The position numbers were made by a program, and so were the translations under genes. Below are positions 46,933 to 59,594 of a stretch of 64,000 bases of DNA, one piece after another. The stretch comes from Phocoena phocoena. Its lineage: Eukaryota; Chordata; Mammalia; Artiodactyla; Phocoenidae. A model generated the notes under the pieces. The model searched no databases. It was not told where the DNA came from and worked only from the letters and a program-made list of their open reading frames with translations. Each line of letters begins with the position of its first letter. The stretch's first letter is position 1. The DNA lies in assembly GCF_963924675.1 (NCBI RefSeq), contig NC_089223.1, forward strand, positions 7,948,881 through 8,012,880. Direction: 5' to 3'.

Positions 46933-47183
46933 CCCGGTCTCTTTCTTTTTTTTTTTCTTTTTGCGTTACACGGGCCTCTCACTGCCGTGGCCTCTCTCGT
47001 TGCGGAGCACAGGCTCTGGACGCGCAGGCTCAGCGGCCATGGCTCACGGGCCCAGCCGCTCCGCGGCATGTGGGATCTTCCCGGACCAGGGCACGAACCC
47101 GTGTCCCCTGCAGCGGCAGGTGGACTCTCAACCACTGCACCAGGGAAGCCCCCCCCCCCCCCCCCCGCCCCGGTCTCTTTCTT
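46933..47183 (-). mobile_element. CHR-type SINE, short subtype, with poly-C junction
   Basis: SINE body about 46948-47148, with 15-bp target duplications cccggtctctttctt at 46933 and 47169. An 18-base C tract (47149-47166) sits at the 5' junction. It lies between two HERC3 exons. Confidence 0.9.
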
Positions 47184-47324
47184 AAGTATTCTGTGGTCAT
47201 GTAGGATTTGGAGGCCTCCTGCATCTCTGGTTATTTCTTACTCTCCAGTGCAAATGGTATACAGATGTCCACTTGTAATATTCTTCTGGAAGATGATTTT
47301 TTTCTTTCTGTCTTTTTTGGGCAG

Positions 47325-47427
47325 ACTGCCATCTACAAGGGAGATTACTCAGCCACACATCCCACTGTGAAACTATTTTGGGAAACATTTCATGAGTTCC
47401 CATTGGAAAAGAAGAAGAAGTTTCTCT
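47325..47427 (+). CDS. HERC3: HERC3 exon, HECT domain
   Basis: The exon is 103 nt, with 34 codons reading TAIYKGDYSATHPTVKLFWE, then TFHEFPLEKKKKFL, plus the first base of a Leu codon. The HPTV.LFWE..HEFPLE.K..FL pattern is the conserved junction of HECT N- and C-lobes. The acceptor is ttttttgggcag ending at 47324 and the donor gtaagt starts at 47428. Phases match both neighbours. Confidence 0.96.
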
Positions 47428-47789
47428 GTAAGTAACATCAGTGTGGTATCTGTCCACATTTCAGTTTTGCATTTGGTATAGGATGGTATACTCCATGGTG
47501 AAGTTCAGCTCTTTTAAATGGTAAAGGACAAGTAAGGAAATATATTTACATTTTTTGTCTTAGTGATATCTGAGGCGCAACAGAGGTGGTTAATCCTTAT
47601 TTGTTGTGTAACGGGGTGGGTTGCATGAAAGGAAGAAAAGCATTTCACTGATTTTTAATTGCTCGAAAAATACTAGTTATTTTATATGAAGGCGACTCCT
47701 TTATTACATTGATGAAATCGAATTGTTTGGATTAACCTCCCTTTCTAGCCTTTTGAAAATATTAGTGTCTACTGCAGATGTAACTGGGG

Positions 47790-48180
47790 AGATGTGATTT
47801 ATAATAGCTTTATTGAGATTTAATTCACACACGCATACTGTTGCAGTTCAGCCATTCAAGGTGTACAGTTTCGTGGTTTTTAGTATATTCAGAGTTGTGA
47901 AACTATCGATTAATTTTAGAACACGTTCATCACCCCCAGAAGAAACACTATACCCATTAGCAGTCTTTCCCCATTTCCTCCCAGTCTCCCACCGCTTACC
48001 AGTCTGCTGTAAAAGGGTATTTACTTTTTCAACTTTTCCAGATATTGGCAACTTTTGTGTCTATGTGTGTCTCTATGGTTTCGCCTGTTCTGGATGTTTC
48101 ATATAAATGGAATCGTATAGTAAATGGTCCCTTGTGACTGGCTGGATGACGTTTGAGAATGGTAGTACATTTGCAAAGGA
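47790..48180 (-). mobile_element. Old L1 fragment with a foreign 48-bp block
   Basis: Antisense ancient L1 (gctttattgagatttaattc to tttcatataaatggaatcgt). It is interrupted at about 48009-48056 by sequence matching 45369-45416. Confidence 0.7.
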
Positions 48181-49444
48181 AAATGAAGCCTAGTTTACAT
48201 GAGCAAATTACCCTTTTAAAAATAGTAGAAATCCTTGTGTCATTGTATAATCAGAGTCATAAATTAGCCATTGAATAGCATAACATTTTTATCAATATAA
48301 AATGAGAAAAACAGAGTTTGAAAGGCAGTCTCTTTTGCTTTATAAGAATGAGCATATATTAGTATTAATGCAAGATTTACCCCCAGATTCTACTGCTCCC
48401 ATGGAGTAAGGATGAGAGGAAGCGGAGATCTTACAAAAGAATTCCTAAAAAGAGCCCTGCTTCCCCCTCTGCCCAGTTACATGGGCCCTTGAGAAATAGC
48501 AGCATATGAGTCAAAAATGGCAGGATAAGATTTGCCAGTGGATCTTGTGGAACTGTGACGATCAAGAGGCACTTGCCCTTGGTCCGGGGATTTCCTTAGA
48601 AGATGTTTGTCTGTTCAGAGACCATTGGACTTTCATAAACTTTTATTAACGTTACAGATTTGGCAAGAACGTTTATGTATCATAGCCTCAGGTAGTGACA
48701 GGTTATCTGAACTTGCTCCTTAACTAGTGATTTCATTGTATCGATAGTTAATTTTCCAGCAGTTCAACAAAGAAGGTTATCTAGTGCTGGAAGACGGGAA
48801 AAGACAGCTGGGTTGGTCTTTTTTTTTCCCTCCAAGTCACAAGTGTGTCGCCAGAGGGAACTGTCTCATATAGTGTCAGTGTCAGATCTTCTGGTTTAAG
48901 AGAAATGGAGAGACAGGGAAAGGCAAGCAAACAGATCCCAAATGGAAATTCACCAGCCAAGGGGGTATACTAAGCACAGATACTTGAGGGGAGAGGGGAG
49001 ACCCTGAGGCCCCACGGTCTGTGGGTTTCTGAGGTCAGCCCTTTTCCTAGGTCAGCATTTCCCTTCCTCTTTGATTTTGTGAAAGGTCGTAACATTTATG
49101 AGGCCATACGTTTCACTGAGGCCATTTTTTATTCGGGGGCATTTTTGAGCATCTTTCCATTGGATGGATGCTTTGTGTCAGTGTATAATTAGGTTCTGAA
49201 ATTAGCCAATGAAAAGTATAGACTTTTTATCCATCTAAAACCAAAACACAGGGCTTGAAAGGCAATCGCTTGCTTTATAAGTGAGCATTTATTAATATTA
49301 ATACAACACATACTGGCACAAAAAAGTGGTTGTACTTCTCACATGAGCCACAGGGTGTCACCCCTTCCCTTCTGTTCCTCCCTGGGCCGCAGAGAGCCGC
49401 TCCCCATTTACCTCGCTGGTGTTTCCCATTCTCTTTCTCCGCAG
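48181..49444 (+). other. HERC3: HERC3 intron, unique part
   Basis: No repeats recognised. Two related stretches, 48180-48380 and 49130-49310 (tgtcattgtataatcagagt versus tgtcagtgtataattaggtt, both followed by a ctttataag...gcatttatta-type end), look like diverged copies of one sequence about 950 bp apart. Confidence 0.5.
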
Positions 49445-49653
49445 TGTTCCTGACAGGCAGCGATCGCATCCCCATCTACGGCATGGCCAGCCTGCAGATT
49501 GTCATCCAGTCCACAGCCAGCGGGGAGGAGTACTTGCCCGTGGCCCACACTTGCTACAACCTTCTTGACCTCCCCCAGTACAGCAGCAAAGAGGTCCTGT
49601 GTGCACGGCTGACCCAGGCCCTTGACAACTACGAGGGGTTCAGCTTGGCCTGA
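49445..49653 (+). CDS. HERC3: HERC3 terminal coding exon, HECT C-lobe with catalytic cysteine
   Basis: Two bases complete the split Leu codon, then 68 codons run FLTGSDRIPIYGMASLQIV to NYEGFSLA and the TGA stop at 49651-49653. The acceptor is ctttctccgcag ending at 49444. The motif AHTCYNLLDLP contains the HECT thioester cysteine (codon 49552-49554), 33 residues from the C-terminus, which matches the family position near residue 1018 of about 1050. The LTGSDR loop and the conserved hydrophobic C-terminal tail are present, so the ligase C-lobe looks intact. Together the seven exons give 287 residues. The ASLQIVIQSTASGEEYLPVAH wording favours HERC3 over HERC4. Confidence 0.97.
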
Positions 49654-51160
49654 GGCCCCCCAGCTTGCCCCCGACTCCCCTTCCTTCCTCCACGTCCACA
49701 TTGAGGCCCATACAGAAAATCATGGGGAGTGAGTTGTGGGTGTTTTTTTATTGTATAAGTGGGTTGGAACTTTTGAATCCTGAACCCGACTGATGCATTT
49801 CTGGGGTGGTAAGCAGTGACCTTTTTGAAAAATCAGGGGTTAGGGATGGGGTGAAAAACTGGCCCTTGTCTGAGAAGCGATTTTGTTTCTAAACGCAGTT
49901 CCCCATCGTTCCTTGCACTTGTGACTACGCTGTACTCTGCTGGATAAAAGGGCAGTGGATTTTTAAACTCGCATTCCCCAGATGTCTCTCTCAGCCCTGA
50001 CCTTTCCTCATGACGCTTCCTTGTCTTCCTAACTTCTCATTCCTCTGCAAGAATGATTTGACTGACCTGTCCTTTCTCACCTGCACGTGCAGAACATCTC
50101 CTTTCTCTGCAGCCTTGGAAATGCTCCGGCTTGTTGCCGTCCAACCCTAAGGACTAAGAAGGAGAGGATTACTTCAGAAATTCCCAGGCCCAACGAGCTG
50201 AATCCGGGTCCATGACTTTGGCGGAACTCTTGCGAATTTATGGGAGCCTTTCATAAACCTGCCTTTTGCCTAAAAACACAGTTCTCGAGGGACTGGCCAT
50301 CTCCCCATGGCTCTGGCTATTCCCGGCCCTCCTCAAAGGGGTGCAGAGCCGCGTAGCTTCGCAGCTGAGCCGACCACGGTCTGGTGGCCCCGCCAAGCCC
50401 TTTTGACAACAAGATGAGGTAACAGGCCCTCACCCTCTTGCATCATTTTGCTTTTGGAGCAGGTTGCATTAATCTTCTAAGGAGTGTTTTCTCCCAGAAA
50501 AGTAGAATAAATTTGTTAGCCTTTTCCCTATCACTTTCTGTCTCTCCCACTTCATCTCTCCTCCCACCCTCCTACTTTTCTCTTCGCTTCACCCCATTCT
50601 CTGTTACCTGACTTAATGTCCCTTCCTCTCCTCTCCTCCTGGTGGACGCATGCAGTCTATTTTCCTTTTCTATTTAAATTGCAAAATTTCTACTCAGATT
50701 TTTTTCCCCCTCTTCCCTAACTGCTAAGACTTAAGGACATTCTTTATTATGGAACTTTTGTTTATTGCATTTGGAATGTGCGTTTACAGTGGGATTTCAG
50801 GAGGGATTGTGCTTGAAGCAAATATATGTATTTCAGAAATCATGACACACTCAACCTTCTTCATCGTGGGGTAAGAAAATTCTACATGAGCAAAGAATCC
50901 ATGTCAGCCTAATTTTAAATTCCTAGTCACTAGAGAAAAGACTTATTTATATAAAATGAAGTATTTATGAACCGTGAGACAGCGTCAAATCTCACTGAAG
51001 GATTGTAGATTTTTTGCTTTTTGTTTTTAAAACTTATTGGTAGTTTTTCAGTCTTTATAATACAAGATTAAAAAAGATACAGTTATATGAAATGTTTATT
51101 TTCTATGTGTGTGCCTATAGTTCAGCATTATGCAATAAATTTGCTGTTTTAATGTAACCA
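49654..51160 (+). other. HERC3: HERC3 3' UTR with two poly(A) signals
   Basis: Sequence after the stop codon continues without recognisable repeats for about 1.5 kb. Canonical AATAAA hexamers lie at 50506-50511 and 51134-51139. The second is followed within about 20-40 nt by a T/G-rich stretch that could serve as downstream element, so I place the distal end near 51155. ATTTA-type elements occur around 50940-50970. The end is inferred from signals only. Confidence 0.7.
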
Positions 51161-52859
51161 GAACTATTTCTTCTTGTACTTGCAGAATGGGTAGCTTGCT
51201 TTCAGTAGAAGAATTAAGTCATCTACCCGAGTAATCTAAGAGAAGGTCAAACTTGCTTCCTGCCCCAAGAGAGTAGAACCAACTGCTGGGAAAATGAAGA
51301 GGAAAACCGGGTAGGGGGGGAGCATATGGCATGAAGGAGGGCTGGGATTTCTGAAGCTTCTGATGGGTGAAAAGGCATTTCTCACGGAGGGGAAGGCCTT
51401 AGCAAGGGCTTGAACATGGGGAAGTATTTAAGGAAGGGCCAGGAACAATTCGAAGGGGAGCATCAGGGGAAACAGAATAATGGTAAATACGACTGGGGAG
51501 AAAGACAGTAAGTTTGGGGCTGAGGAACCAGGCTAAGCCTTGGACCTTCAAAATGTTCAGAGCCTTGGGGTGGGGGAAGGAGGCAGTGATATGAGTTGAG
51601 CCTGGTTTTAAGGAAATGCGGATAAGGGTACTTGTGTTGGAATGGAGTGGGAAGGACAGCAGCGGAAAGAGAAGAGCTGTGCGCAGGAGGGACGGGGGAG
51701 GGGGGGGAGGGGAGGCGATGGGAGCCTTCAGGGAGAAGGAGGAACTAAAGGTGAATCTAAGACTTAGTAATCTAACGGCTGGTGCTAATTAGCCCACTTA
51801 GACGAAGCAAAAAATATTTTCAATAAGTTTTAAAAATTACCATGTACTGTTTTTACCAGACTTAATAGATGGTTTAAAAGTGGTAAAGAGAACAGTAGCT
51901 TTCCATTAATAAGTTCCATTCAACAAACACTTAAGAGCATACAGAAGTGCTCAGTTTGCAGGACAAAAAAAGCCTGTTACCTTTAATTTTGAATGAAAAT
52001 AGCCAAGTTAGTTTAAATTTGAGGAGGGGGAGGTCCTTCAGAATCCTCATCCATGGAATAAGGAGATTGGACCAGATAATTTCTAAGGTCACTGAGCTCT
52101 AAAATTACTGTACATAGAGATGCTCAATAAATTCTTCTAAATGTTTCTTGCATGAATGAAATTCTGTGCTGCTTTTCTAAAAACGATTTTTTGGGGCATA
52201 TTCTCCTCTTTTTTTCCTTTATCACTATTGCTTTAGAAGACTCTTTAGGTAGGCATTTCTAGATTTACCTACCTGCCTACCTACCTACCTTCCCTCACCT
52301 GCAGACAGACATTTGGAAGTTTCTTCAGTTTTCAGAAATGTACCTATTTAATGAAAAAATCTCATTAAAATAAGGCAACTTGTGGTGGGTGGGATTTAAT
52401 GAAAATGTAACCAGGGGATTTAGCCAATTGTGATGGCTCCCGCTCTGCGTGAAAGCTTCTTGATGACCAGAAAGGTTCTCTATTAATAATCCTGGAGAGT
52501 CAGGGTTGGCAGCTACAGCCTGTGAGCTAAAATGGGTTTTACATTTTTAAAAGGGTCTGGTCTATAAAGCCTAACAAACCATGTTAACATCTGGCCCTTT
52601 ACAGAAAAAGACTTGCAGGAATCACAGTAACAGAGTTGATAACTTACGTACTGAAGTGTCAGGAGGAACTCGGTCATAGCTGACGTTGAACTAGAGAGAC
52701 ATGTCTGGGCCTTTCTGCTGCAGGGGTAAGAAAAGCAAGCTTTGTCTAAGGTTAACCCACAGAAATAGGCATCAAGGTTTCGAGTGTGGTGACGACTACC
52801 AGGTATTGACGGTAGGCCAGACCCTGCGCCAAGCATTATCTACGCGCTATTCAGTTTCA
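51161..52859. other. Intergenic sequence downstream of HERC3
   Basis: G-rich low-complexity stretch near 51680-51715 and a short tacc tract at 52267-52290. Otherwise unique. No gene recognised. Confidence 0.4.
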
Positions 52860-53110
52860 TTGCTACCACTGCCCTCCTGGCTCGACCATTTACTAGCTGT
52901 GTGGCCTTGGGCCACACAGCTAACCTCTCTGTAGCTCCCTATTTAAAATGGGAATGTTAACCTCCCTGTAGCTCATTTTCTTCCTATTTAAAATGGGAAT
53001 AAAAATAATGCCTCCCTCATGGAGTGGTAATGAGAAGTAAATGAATTAATGGAAAGCACATAGAACAGTGCCTAGCACATAACAAGCTCTCAGTAACTAT
53101 AATTTTCATT
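52780..53110 (+). mobile_element. MIR SINE with internal rearrangements
   Basis: The MIR core is present (gctgtgtggccttgg, gtgcctagcacataacaagc), with a perfect 11-bp-arm hairpin at 52896-52920 and a local duplication of about 40 bp at 52920-53000. Confidence 0.75.
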
Positions 53111-54040
53111 CTTATCCCAGTTTTTCACATGAAGAAATGAATGTTTAGAGAAAATAACTTGTTCACTGTCACAGTGGTAGGACGTGAGCTTGACCATTCC
53201 TCTATATTACGCCCAGCTGCTAGGGTGGGCAGCAAATTTGACCAGGGTTGGATAGCTAGAGATGAGGTTTGCCTAGAGCCCAAATAAAAAGACACGTTGT
53301 GATGTGGCAGGTGACTTCCCTGCCGCCCGTCGGCAAGTGCTCATAGTGCAATAAGATTGTTTTCGTGCCACTGTGTAGTCCAGCAAGGCAGTTCTACGAT
53401 CATGAGACCAAAATACTGATCAGATGTGTGGCTTCTCTGTCACCTGCTGTGGATCTCGTTGGAGCTAGTGTCTGTGGGCATTTAGTTGTCAGCCTAGTAC
53501 CTGTTAACTTCTCCCAGACCATAGTTTGGAACTGATGGTCAAAGAGTAGATTCCAAGTTGGTGAACATGTGGAGGTGTGCCAGGTGAGCGGTGTGCCTGG
53601 AGAGGGCATCGAAGCTCCGTGCCCATTCCCACATACCTTGCCCTATGTATCCCTTCCATCTGGCTGTTCCTGAGTTGCAGGACTGGAGGTGATGCCACCA
53701 AAATGGCAGTGCAGGATACCCAGCCTCCATTCTTCCCCAAAGATCAACACTTAGCCGTCTATCCGTGAACAAAACCAGCTCTGGGAGAGCTCTGGAGTCC
53801 ACTTAAGAAACTTCAGTAACGCAGCTGGACATAAAACCTGAGAATAACCGTACAAAAAGGGGAAGATAGCTTCATTCTGCCTGCACCGTCCCATCCCCAG
53901 AGCCAGCAGTGCTCAGCGCCAAGAGGGAGTGTCCAGCTAGAAAGGGGACCCTTCACTAGGAAAGGGCGCGTGGGGTGAGTGACCAGCTTCCCCTGCCTTT
54001 CGGGGCACCTCATGAAGGTCCCCCTTCAGTTTCACCCCAC
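53111..54040. other. Intergenic sequence without assigned feature
   Basis: No gene or repeat family that I can support. Confidence 0.35.
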
Positions 54041-54049
54041 TCACTCAGA

Positions 54050-57000
54050 TTGGCAAAGCTGAGACATAGAAATGGGGGGACAAGGAAGAAAAAGCAGGGC
54101 CTCCCAGAAGCAGGCACATAGCAGGAGCAGCTGTGGTTCTGAGACACCTGCTCCACAGACAAATCCAGCAGCTTTCACCACTGAAGAAACCAAGAGACAG
54201 CACAACCACCGTGGACCCCACAGGTATTTGCATTCACTGACATCAGCCACCTCAGTCCCTACCTATTTATTTTCTTCCCAGCCTGCCCCACTCTGGCCCC
54301 TGCTAGAGCTCAGGTACCACACGAGCAGCCAGCCCAGGCCTCTGCGTGAGTACAAGACACCAGCCTACAAGCCCCATAGCCACGTGTGCACTTGGGGCTA
54401 GCCCCTCCAGCTGTGCACTTACACACTGCCAGCCTGACACTGGCCTCCACTGTGGTGTGCACGCCCAGGGGGAGAACGTGCAGACAGCCAGGGACCCTGG
54501 CAGCTGCCAGCGTGCCCACAGTTGGCCCTGGCCCTTGCTGCCTGCCCTGGCACCCACCACTAGGTGTGTGTCTGCAACCGGCCCCTGCCACTACATAGGC
54601 ATCTGTAGCTGATCCCGGCAGTGGAGTGTGTACACACCGTTGGCCCCGTCCACCACACCGCCTGTCCTGGTCCTTGGACCAGGGGGTGCTGCCGAGGACC
54701 CCAAGCACCACTGCAGCCTTTGTGGACTCCCTGCAGCATTCATCAAGGACCATTCAGTTGCTGATGCTATGGACCCCAGCAACCTGAGCCACAGAGGGAT
54801 CACGCCCCTGCCCCCAACCCACTGCTGCCACACAACCCCACACTTGGTGCCCTGCACCGCTAGACCTGGGGTCACAGCATGTTGTAGTGTGCTCCACCAA
54901 CCCCTGCGGGTGTGAGAGTCTTCACTTACCAAAGTCAGTCCATAAAGTCTGGAAGAGGTGACCGCTGCTTCAAATGCACAGACACCTGTGAAAGGCTATA
55001 GGGATCCCGAAGAATCAGGGAAATAGGTGTCCACCAAAGGAATACAGTAAACTTCCAGGAACTGGCCCTGAGGAAATGGAGATCCAGGAGATTGCCTGAC
55101 AAACAATTTAAAATAATTGTCTAAAGATGCTCAGAGAGCTACAAGAGAACAGAAAAACACTTCAATGATACCTGGAAAACAGTAGAAGAACAAATAAGAT
55201 GTACATCAAAGAGACAGAAGATCTGAACAAAAGTTTTGGAGCTGAAGAATACAATAATTGAATTGAAGAATTCAAGAGAGACCTTCAACATCAGACCTGA
55301 ACAAGAAGAAGAGAGAATCAGTGAGACAGACCAATTGAAAGTAGCCAATCAGAGGAGCAAAAAGAAAAAAAGAATGAAAAGGACTGAAGAACACCTATAA
55401 GACTCAGGGGACACCATTAAAAGAAACACTGTACATATCATTGGAATTACAGAAGGAGAAGAGGTGGAGAAAGAGGTAGAAAGCTTATTTAAAGAAAGAA
55501 TGGCTGAGAATTTCTCTCTCAAACCTGGGAGAAATTTGGACTTCCAAGTTCATGAAACTAATAGGTTTATTTTCAATCTAAAATGATCTCCAAGATACAT
55601 AAAAAAAACGGTCTAAAATCAAAACCAGAGAATTTTTAGAGCAGCAAGAGAAGAAAAAAATCTCGTACAGGGGAACCCCCATAGGAAATCAGCAGATTTC
55701 CCAGTAGTGACCTTGCAGGCCAGGAGAGAATGGGATAATATATTCAAGTACTGAAAGAAAAAAAAAACCTGCCAACCAAGAATACTTTACCCAGCAAAGT
55801 TGTCCTTCAGATATGAAGGTGAGATAAAGACTCTCCCTAACAAAAAAAAATTGAGGGAGTTCACCACCACTAGACCTTACTTACTAAAAAAGCTGAAAGG
55901 AATTCTTCAAGCTGAAATGAAAGGATACCAGTTAGTAACATGAACACATAAAAATATACAACATACTGGTTAAGATAAGTATGTAGTCAGATTCAGAATA
56001 CTCTAATACTGTAATATGGTAGTGTGTTAATTACTTAACTCCAGTATAAAGGTTAAAGGACAAAAGTATTAGAAAACTATAGCTACAATAATTTGTTAAT
56101 ACATAATATAAAGTGTGACATCAGAAACGTAAAAGAGGGAAAGTAAAAGGGTAGAGGTTTTGTATGCAATCAACATTAAATTATCAGCCTAAAATAGACT
56201 ATTATAAGTTGTTTTATGTAAGCCTTATGGCAATAACAAAGCAAAAGCCTACAGTAGATTCATAAAAGATAAAGAGGAAACCAAAGCATAATCACTGTGG
56301 AAATTCATCTCACAGAGGTAGGCAGAAAGAGGAATAAAGTAACGAAGGGACTAAAAAACAGGCAGAAAACAAAAAGATGGCATTAGTAGGCCTTTACCTA
56401 TTAATAATTTCTTTAAATATAAATATATTGAATTCTCAAAAGACAGAGTGGCCGGATGGATAAAAAAATAAAACTCAACTATATGCTGCCTCCAAGAGAC
56501 TCACTTCAGCTTTAAGGACACAGACAAGCTCAAAATGAAGGTGTGGGAGAAGATATTCATGCAAGTGAAAACCACAAGAGAGCAGGGATAGCTATACTTA
56601 CATCTGACAAACTAGACTTTAAGCCAAAAATGGTAACAAGAGACGAAGATCATATAATGACAAAGAGGTCAATTTATCAAGAAGATTTAACAGTTGTAAA
56701 TATATAATCACCTAACATTGAAGCTAAATATATTAACAAAATACTAACAGATCTGAAAGGAGACATAGATGACAATACAATAATAGTTAAGGACTTCAGT
56801 ATCCCACTTTTAACAAAGGATAGATCATCCAGACAGAAAATCAGTAAAGAAACATTGGACTTGAACCATACTTTAGACCAAATCAGTTAAACAGATATAT
56901 ACAGAACATTCCATCCAACAGAAACAAAACACACATTCTTCTCAAATGCACATGGAACATTCTCCACAATAGGTCATACCATAGGTCACAAAACAAGTCT

Positions 57001-57927
57001 TAGCAAATTTAAGATTGAAATCATGCCAAGTATCTTTTCCAACCGCAGTGGTATGAAACTAGAAATCAATAACAAGAAGAAAGCTGAAAATCTCACATAC
57101 ATGTGGAAATCAACACACTCCTGAAAAATGGGTCACAGAGGAAATCAAAAGGAAAATAAAGAAACACCTCGAATCAAACAAAAATTAAAACACTTCATAC
57201 CAAAACCTGTGGGATGCATCAAGAGCAGTTTTAAGAGAAGTTTATAGAAATGTCTACATTAAGAAAAAAGAAAGATCTCAAACAACCTAATTTTACCCCT
57301 TACGGAAGTAGAAAAAGAAGAAACTAAGCCCAAAGTTAGCAGAAGGAAGGGGATAATATAAATAAATGAAATAGAGACCAAAAAATTACAGAAAAGATCA
57401 ATGAAATTAAGAGCTGGTTTTTGAAAGATAAAATTGACAAACTTTTAGCTAGATTAAGGAAAAAAAAAGAGAAGGGCTTCCCTGGTGGTGCAGTGGTTGA
57501 GAATCCACCTGCCAGTGCAGGGGACACGGGATCAGTCCCCGGTCTGGGAAGATCCCACGTGCCGTGGAGCAACTAAGCCTGTGAGCCACAACTACTGAGC
57601 CCGCGTGCCTAGATCCCATGCTTCGCAACAAAAGGAGCCACCACAATGCGAAGCCCGCACACTGCAATGAAGAGTAGCCCCCACTCACCGCAACTAGAGA
57701 AAGCCCGCATGCAGCAACAAAGACCCAACTCAGCCAAAAATAAATAAAATAAATTTATTTAAAAAAGGAAAAAAAGAGAAGACTCAAATAGATAACATTT
57801 ATAAATGAAAGAGGAGACATTGCAATGGATACCACAGAAATACAAAGGATCATAAGAGACTATTACGAACAGTCACACACCTACAAATTAGATAACCTAG
57901 AAGAAACTGATAAATACGTAGAAACAG
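54050..57927 (+). mobile_element. Old L1, 5' part
   Basis: A GC-rich 5' leader (54.05-54.95 kb, 'ccctgccact'-rich) is followed by an ORF1-like region with coiled-coil codons and many stops (about 55.1-55.9 kb), then ORF2 endonuclease-region wording (ctatatgctgcctccaagag at 56.48 kb). The element stops at tacgtagaaaca and resumes at about 59595. A SINE interrupts it at 57475. All frames are broken. Confidence 0.8.
57475..57767 (+). mobile_element. CHR-type SINE, long subtype
   Basis: Sense full-length copy from ggcttccctggtggtgcagt to aaaaataaataaaataaat. Target duplications aaaaaagagaag lie on both sides. Confidence 0.93.
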
Positions 57928-59594
57928 GACACTGCAAAACTCTTAGAGGAAAACACAGAACACTCTTTGACATAAATCACACAAGATCTTTTTTGACCCA
58001 CCTCCTAGAGCAATGAAAATAAAAAACAAATAGGATCTAATTAAACTTAAAAGCTTTTGCACAGCAAAGGAAACCATAAAAAAAAACAAGACAAAACAAA
58101 AAACCCCTCAGAATGGGGGAAAGTATTTGGAAACAAAGCAACTGACAAGGGATTAATCTCCAAAATATACAAGCAGCTCATGAAGCTCAATATCAAAAAA
58201 ACAATCAGTCAAAAAATGGGCAGAAGATCAAAACAGACGTTTCTCCAAAGAAGACATACAGATGTACATGAAAAGATGCTCATCACTAATTATCAGAGAA
58301 ATGCAAATCAAAACTACAATGAGGTGTCACCTCACACCGGTCAGAATGGCCATCATCAAAAAATCTAGAAACAATAAATGCTGGAGAGGGTGTGGAGAAA
58401 AGGAAACCCTCCTACACTGCTGGTGGGAATGTAAATTGGTACAGCCACTATGGAGAACAGTATGGAGATTCCTTAAAAAATTAAAAATACAACTACCATA
58501 TGACCCAGCAATCCCACTCCTAGGCATATACCCAGAGAAAACCATAATTCGAAAAGATAAATGCACCCCAATGTTCACTGCAGCACTATTTACAATAGCC
58601 AGGACATGGAAGCAACCTAAATGTCCATCGACAGAGGAATGGATAAAGAAGATGCGGCACATATATACAAATGGGATATTACTCAGCCATAAAAAAGAAC
58701 AAAATAATGCCATTTGCAGCAACATGGATGGACCTAGAAACTGTCATAGTGAGTGAAGTAAGTCAGACATATATGATATTGCTTATATGTGGAATCTAAA
58801 AAAAGGGTACAAATGAACTTATTTACAAAACAGAAGTAGAGTCACAGATGTAGAAAACAAACATGGTTATCAGGGGATAAGAGAGGGAGGGATAAATTGG
58901 GAGATTGGGATTGACATATACACGCTACTATATATAAAATAGATAACTAATAAGAACCTACTGTATAGCTGAGGGAACTCTATTCAATACTCAGTACTCT
59001 GTAATGACCTATATAGGAAAAAGATCTAAAAAAAGAATGGATATATGTATATGTATAACTGATTCACTTTGCTGTACACCCGAAACTAACACAATATTGT
59101 AAATCAACTATACTCCAATAAAATTTTTTTTAAATGAGATGTAGAAGTCAGTGGTATAAAAAAAAATCAACTGAATCATTTAGAGAAAATTTGGCCAGAA
59201 GATGAGCAGATGATATATTTTATAAGAATAGTTTAAGTTCTTTAAAACTTATTGTTCTCATAACCATACTTAAAAGGTGTGTTTTTGAAATCATGCTCAC
59301 TAATACCCAATAAAGCTCAGGATGTGTGTGAAAAAAAAAAAAAACTTCATGGGACTTCCCTGGTGGTCCAATGGTTAAGACTTTGCCTTTGAATGCAGGG
59401 GCTGTGGGTCCAACCCCTGGTTGGGGAGCTAAGATCCCACATGCCTCGTGGCCAGAAAAAACCAACAAACCAGAAAACAGAAGCAACGTTATAACAAATT
59501 CAATAAAGACTTAAAAAAATGGTCCACATCAAAAAGAATCTTAAAAAAAAACTTCAAATGTCCATCAATTTAAAAAACCCAAAACTTAGAAACA
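57928..59594 (+). mobile_element. Younger 5'-truncated L1 inserted in the old L1, with probable 3' transduction
   Basis: ORF2 tail ([40 protein letters not shown]) and L1 3' UTR end at about 59130 (tactccaataaaatt). About 200 bp of non-L1 sequence follows, with its own AATAAA (59311) and a 13-A tail (about 59331-59343). A SINE copy (59349 onward) sits at the tail. The host L1 continues after tagaaaca, present on both sides of the insert. Confidence 0.8.
59349..59515 (+). mobile_element. CHR-related SINE at the L1 tail
   Basis: Sense copy gggacttccctggtggtcca with a short body. Target duplications aaaaaaaacttca lie at about 59336 and 59545. Confidence 0.8.

Noticed and set aside
54303..54932. 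Several overlapping open frames on both strands in GC-rich sequence
   Set aside because: They fall in the GC-rich leader of the old L1 and show no protein family features.
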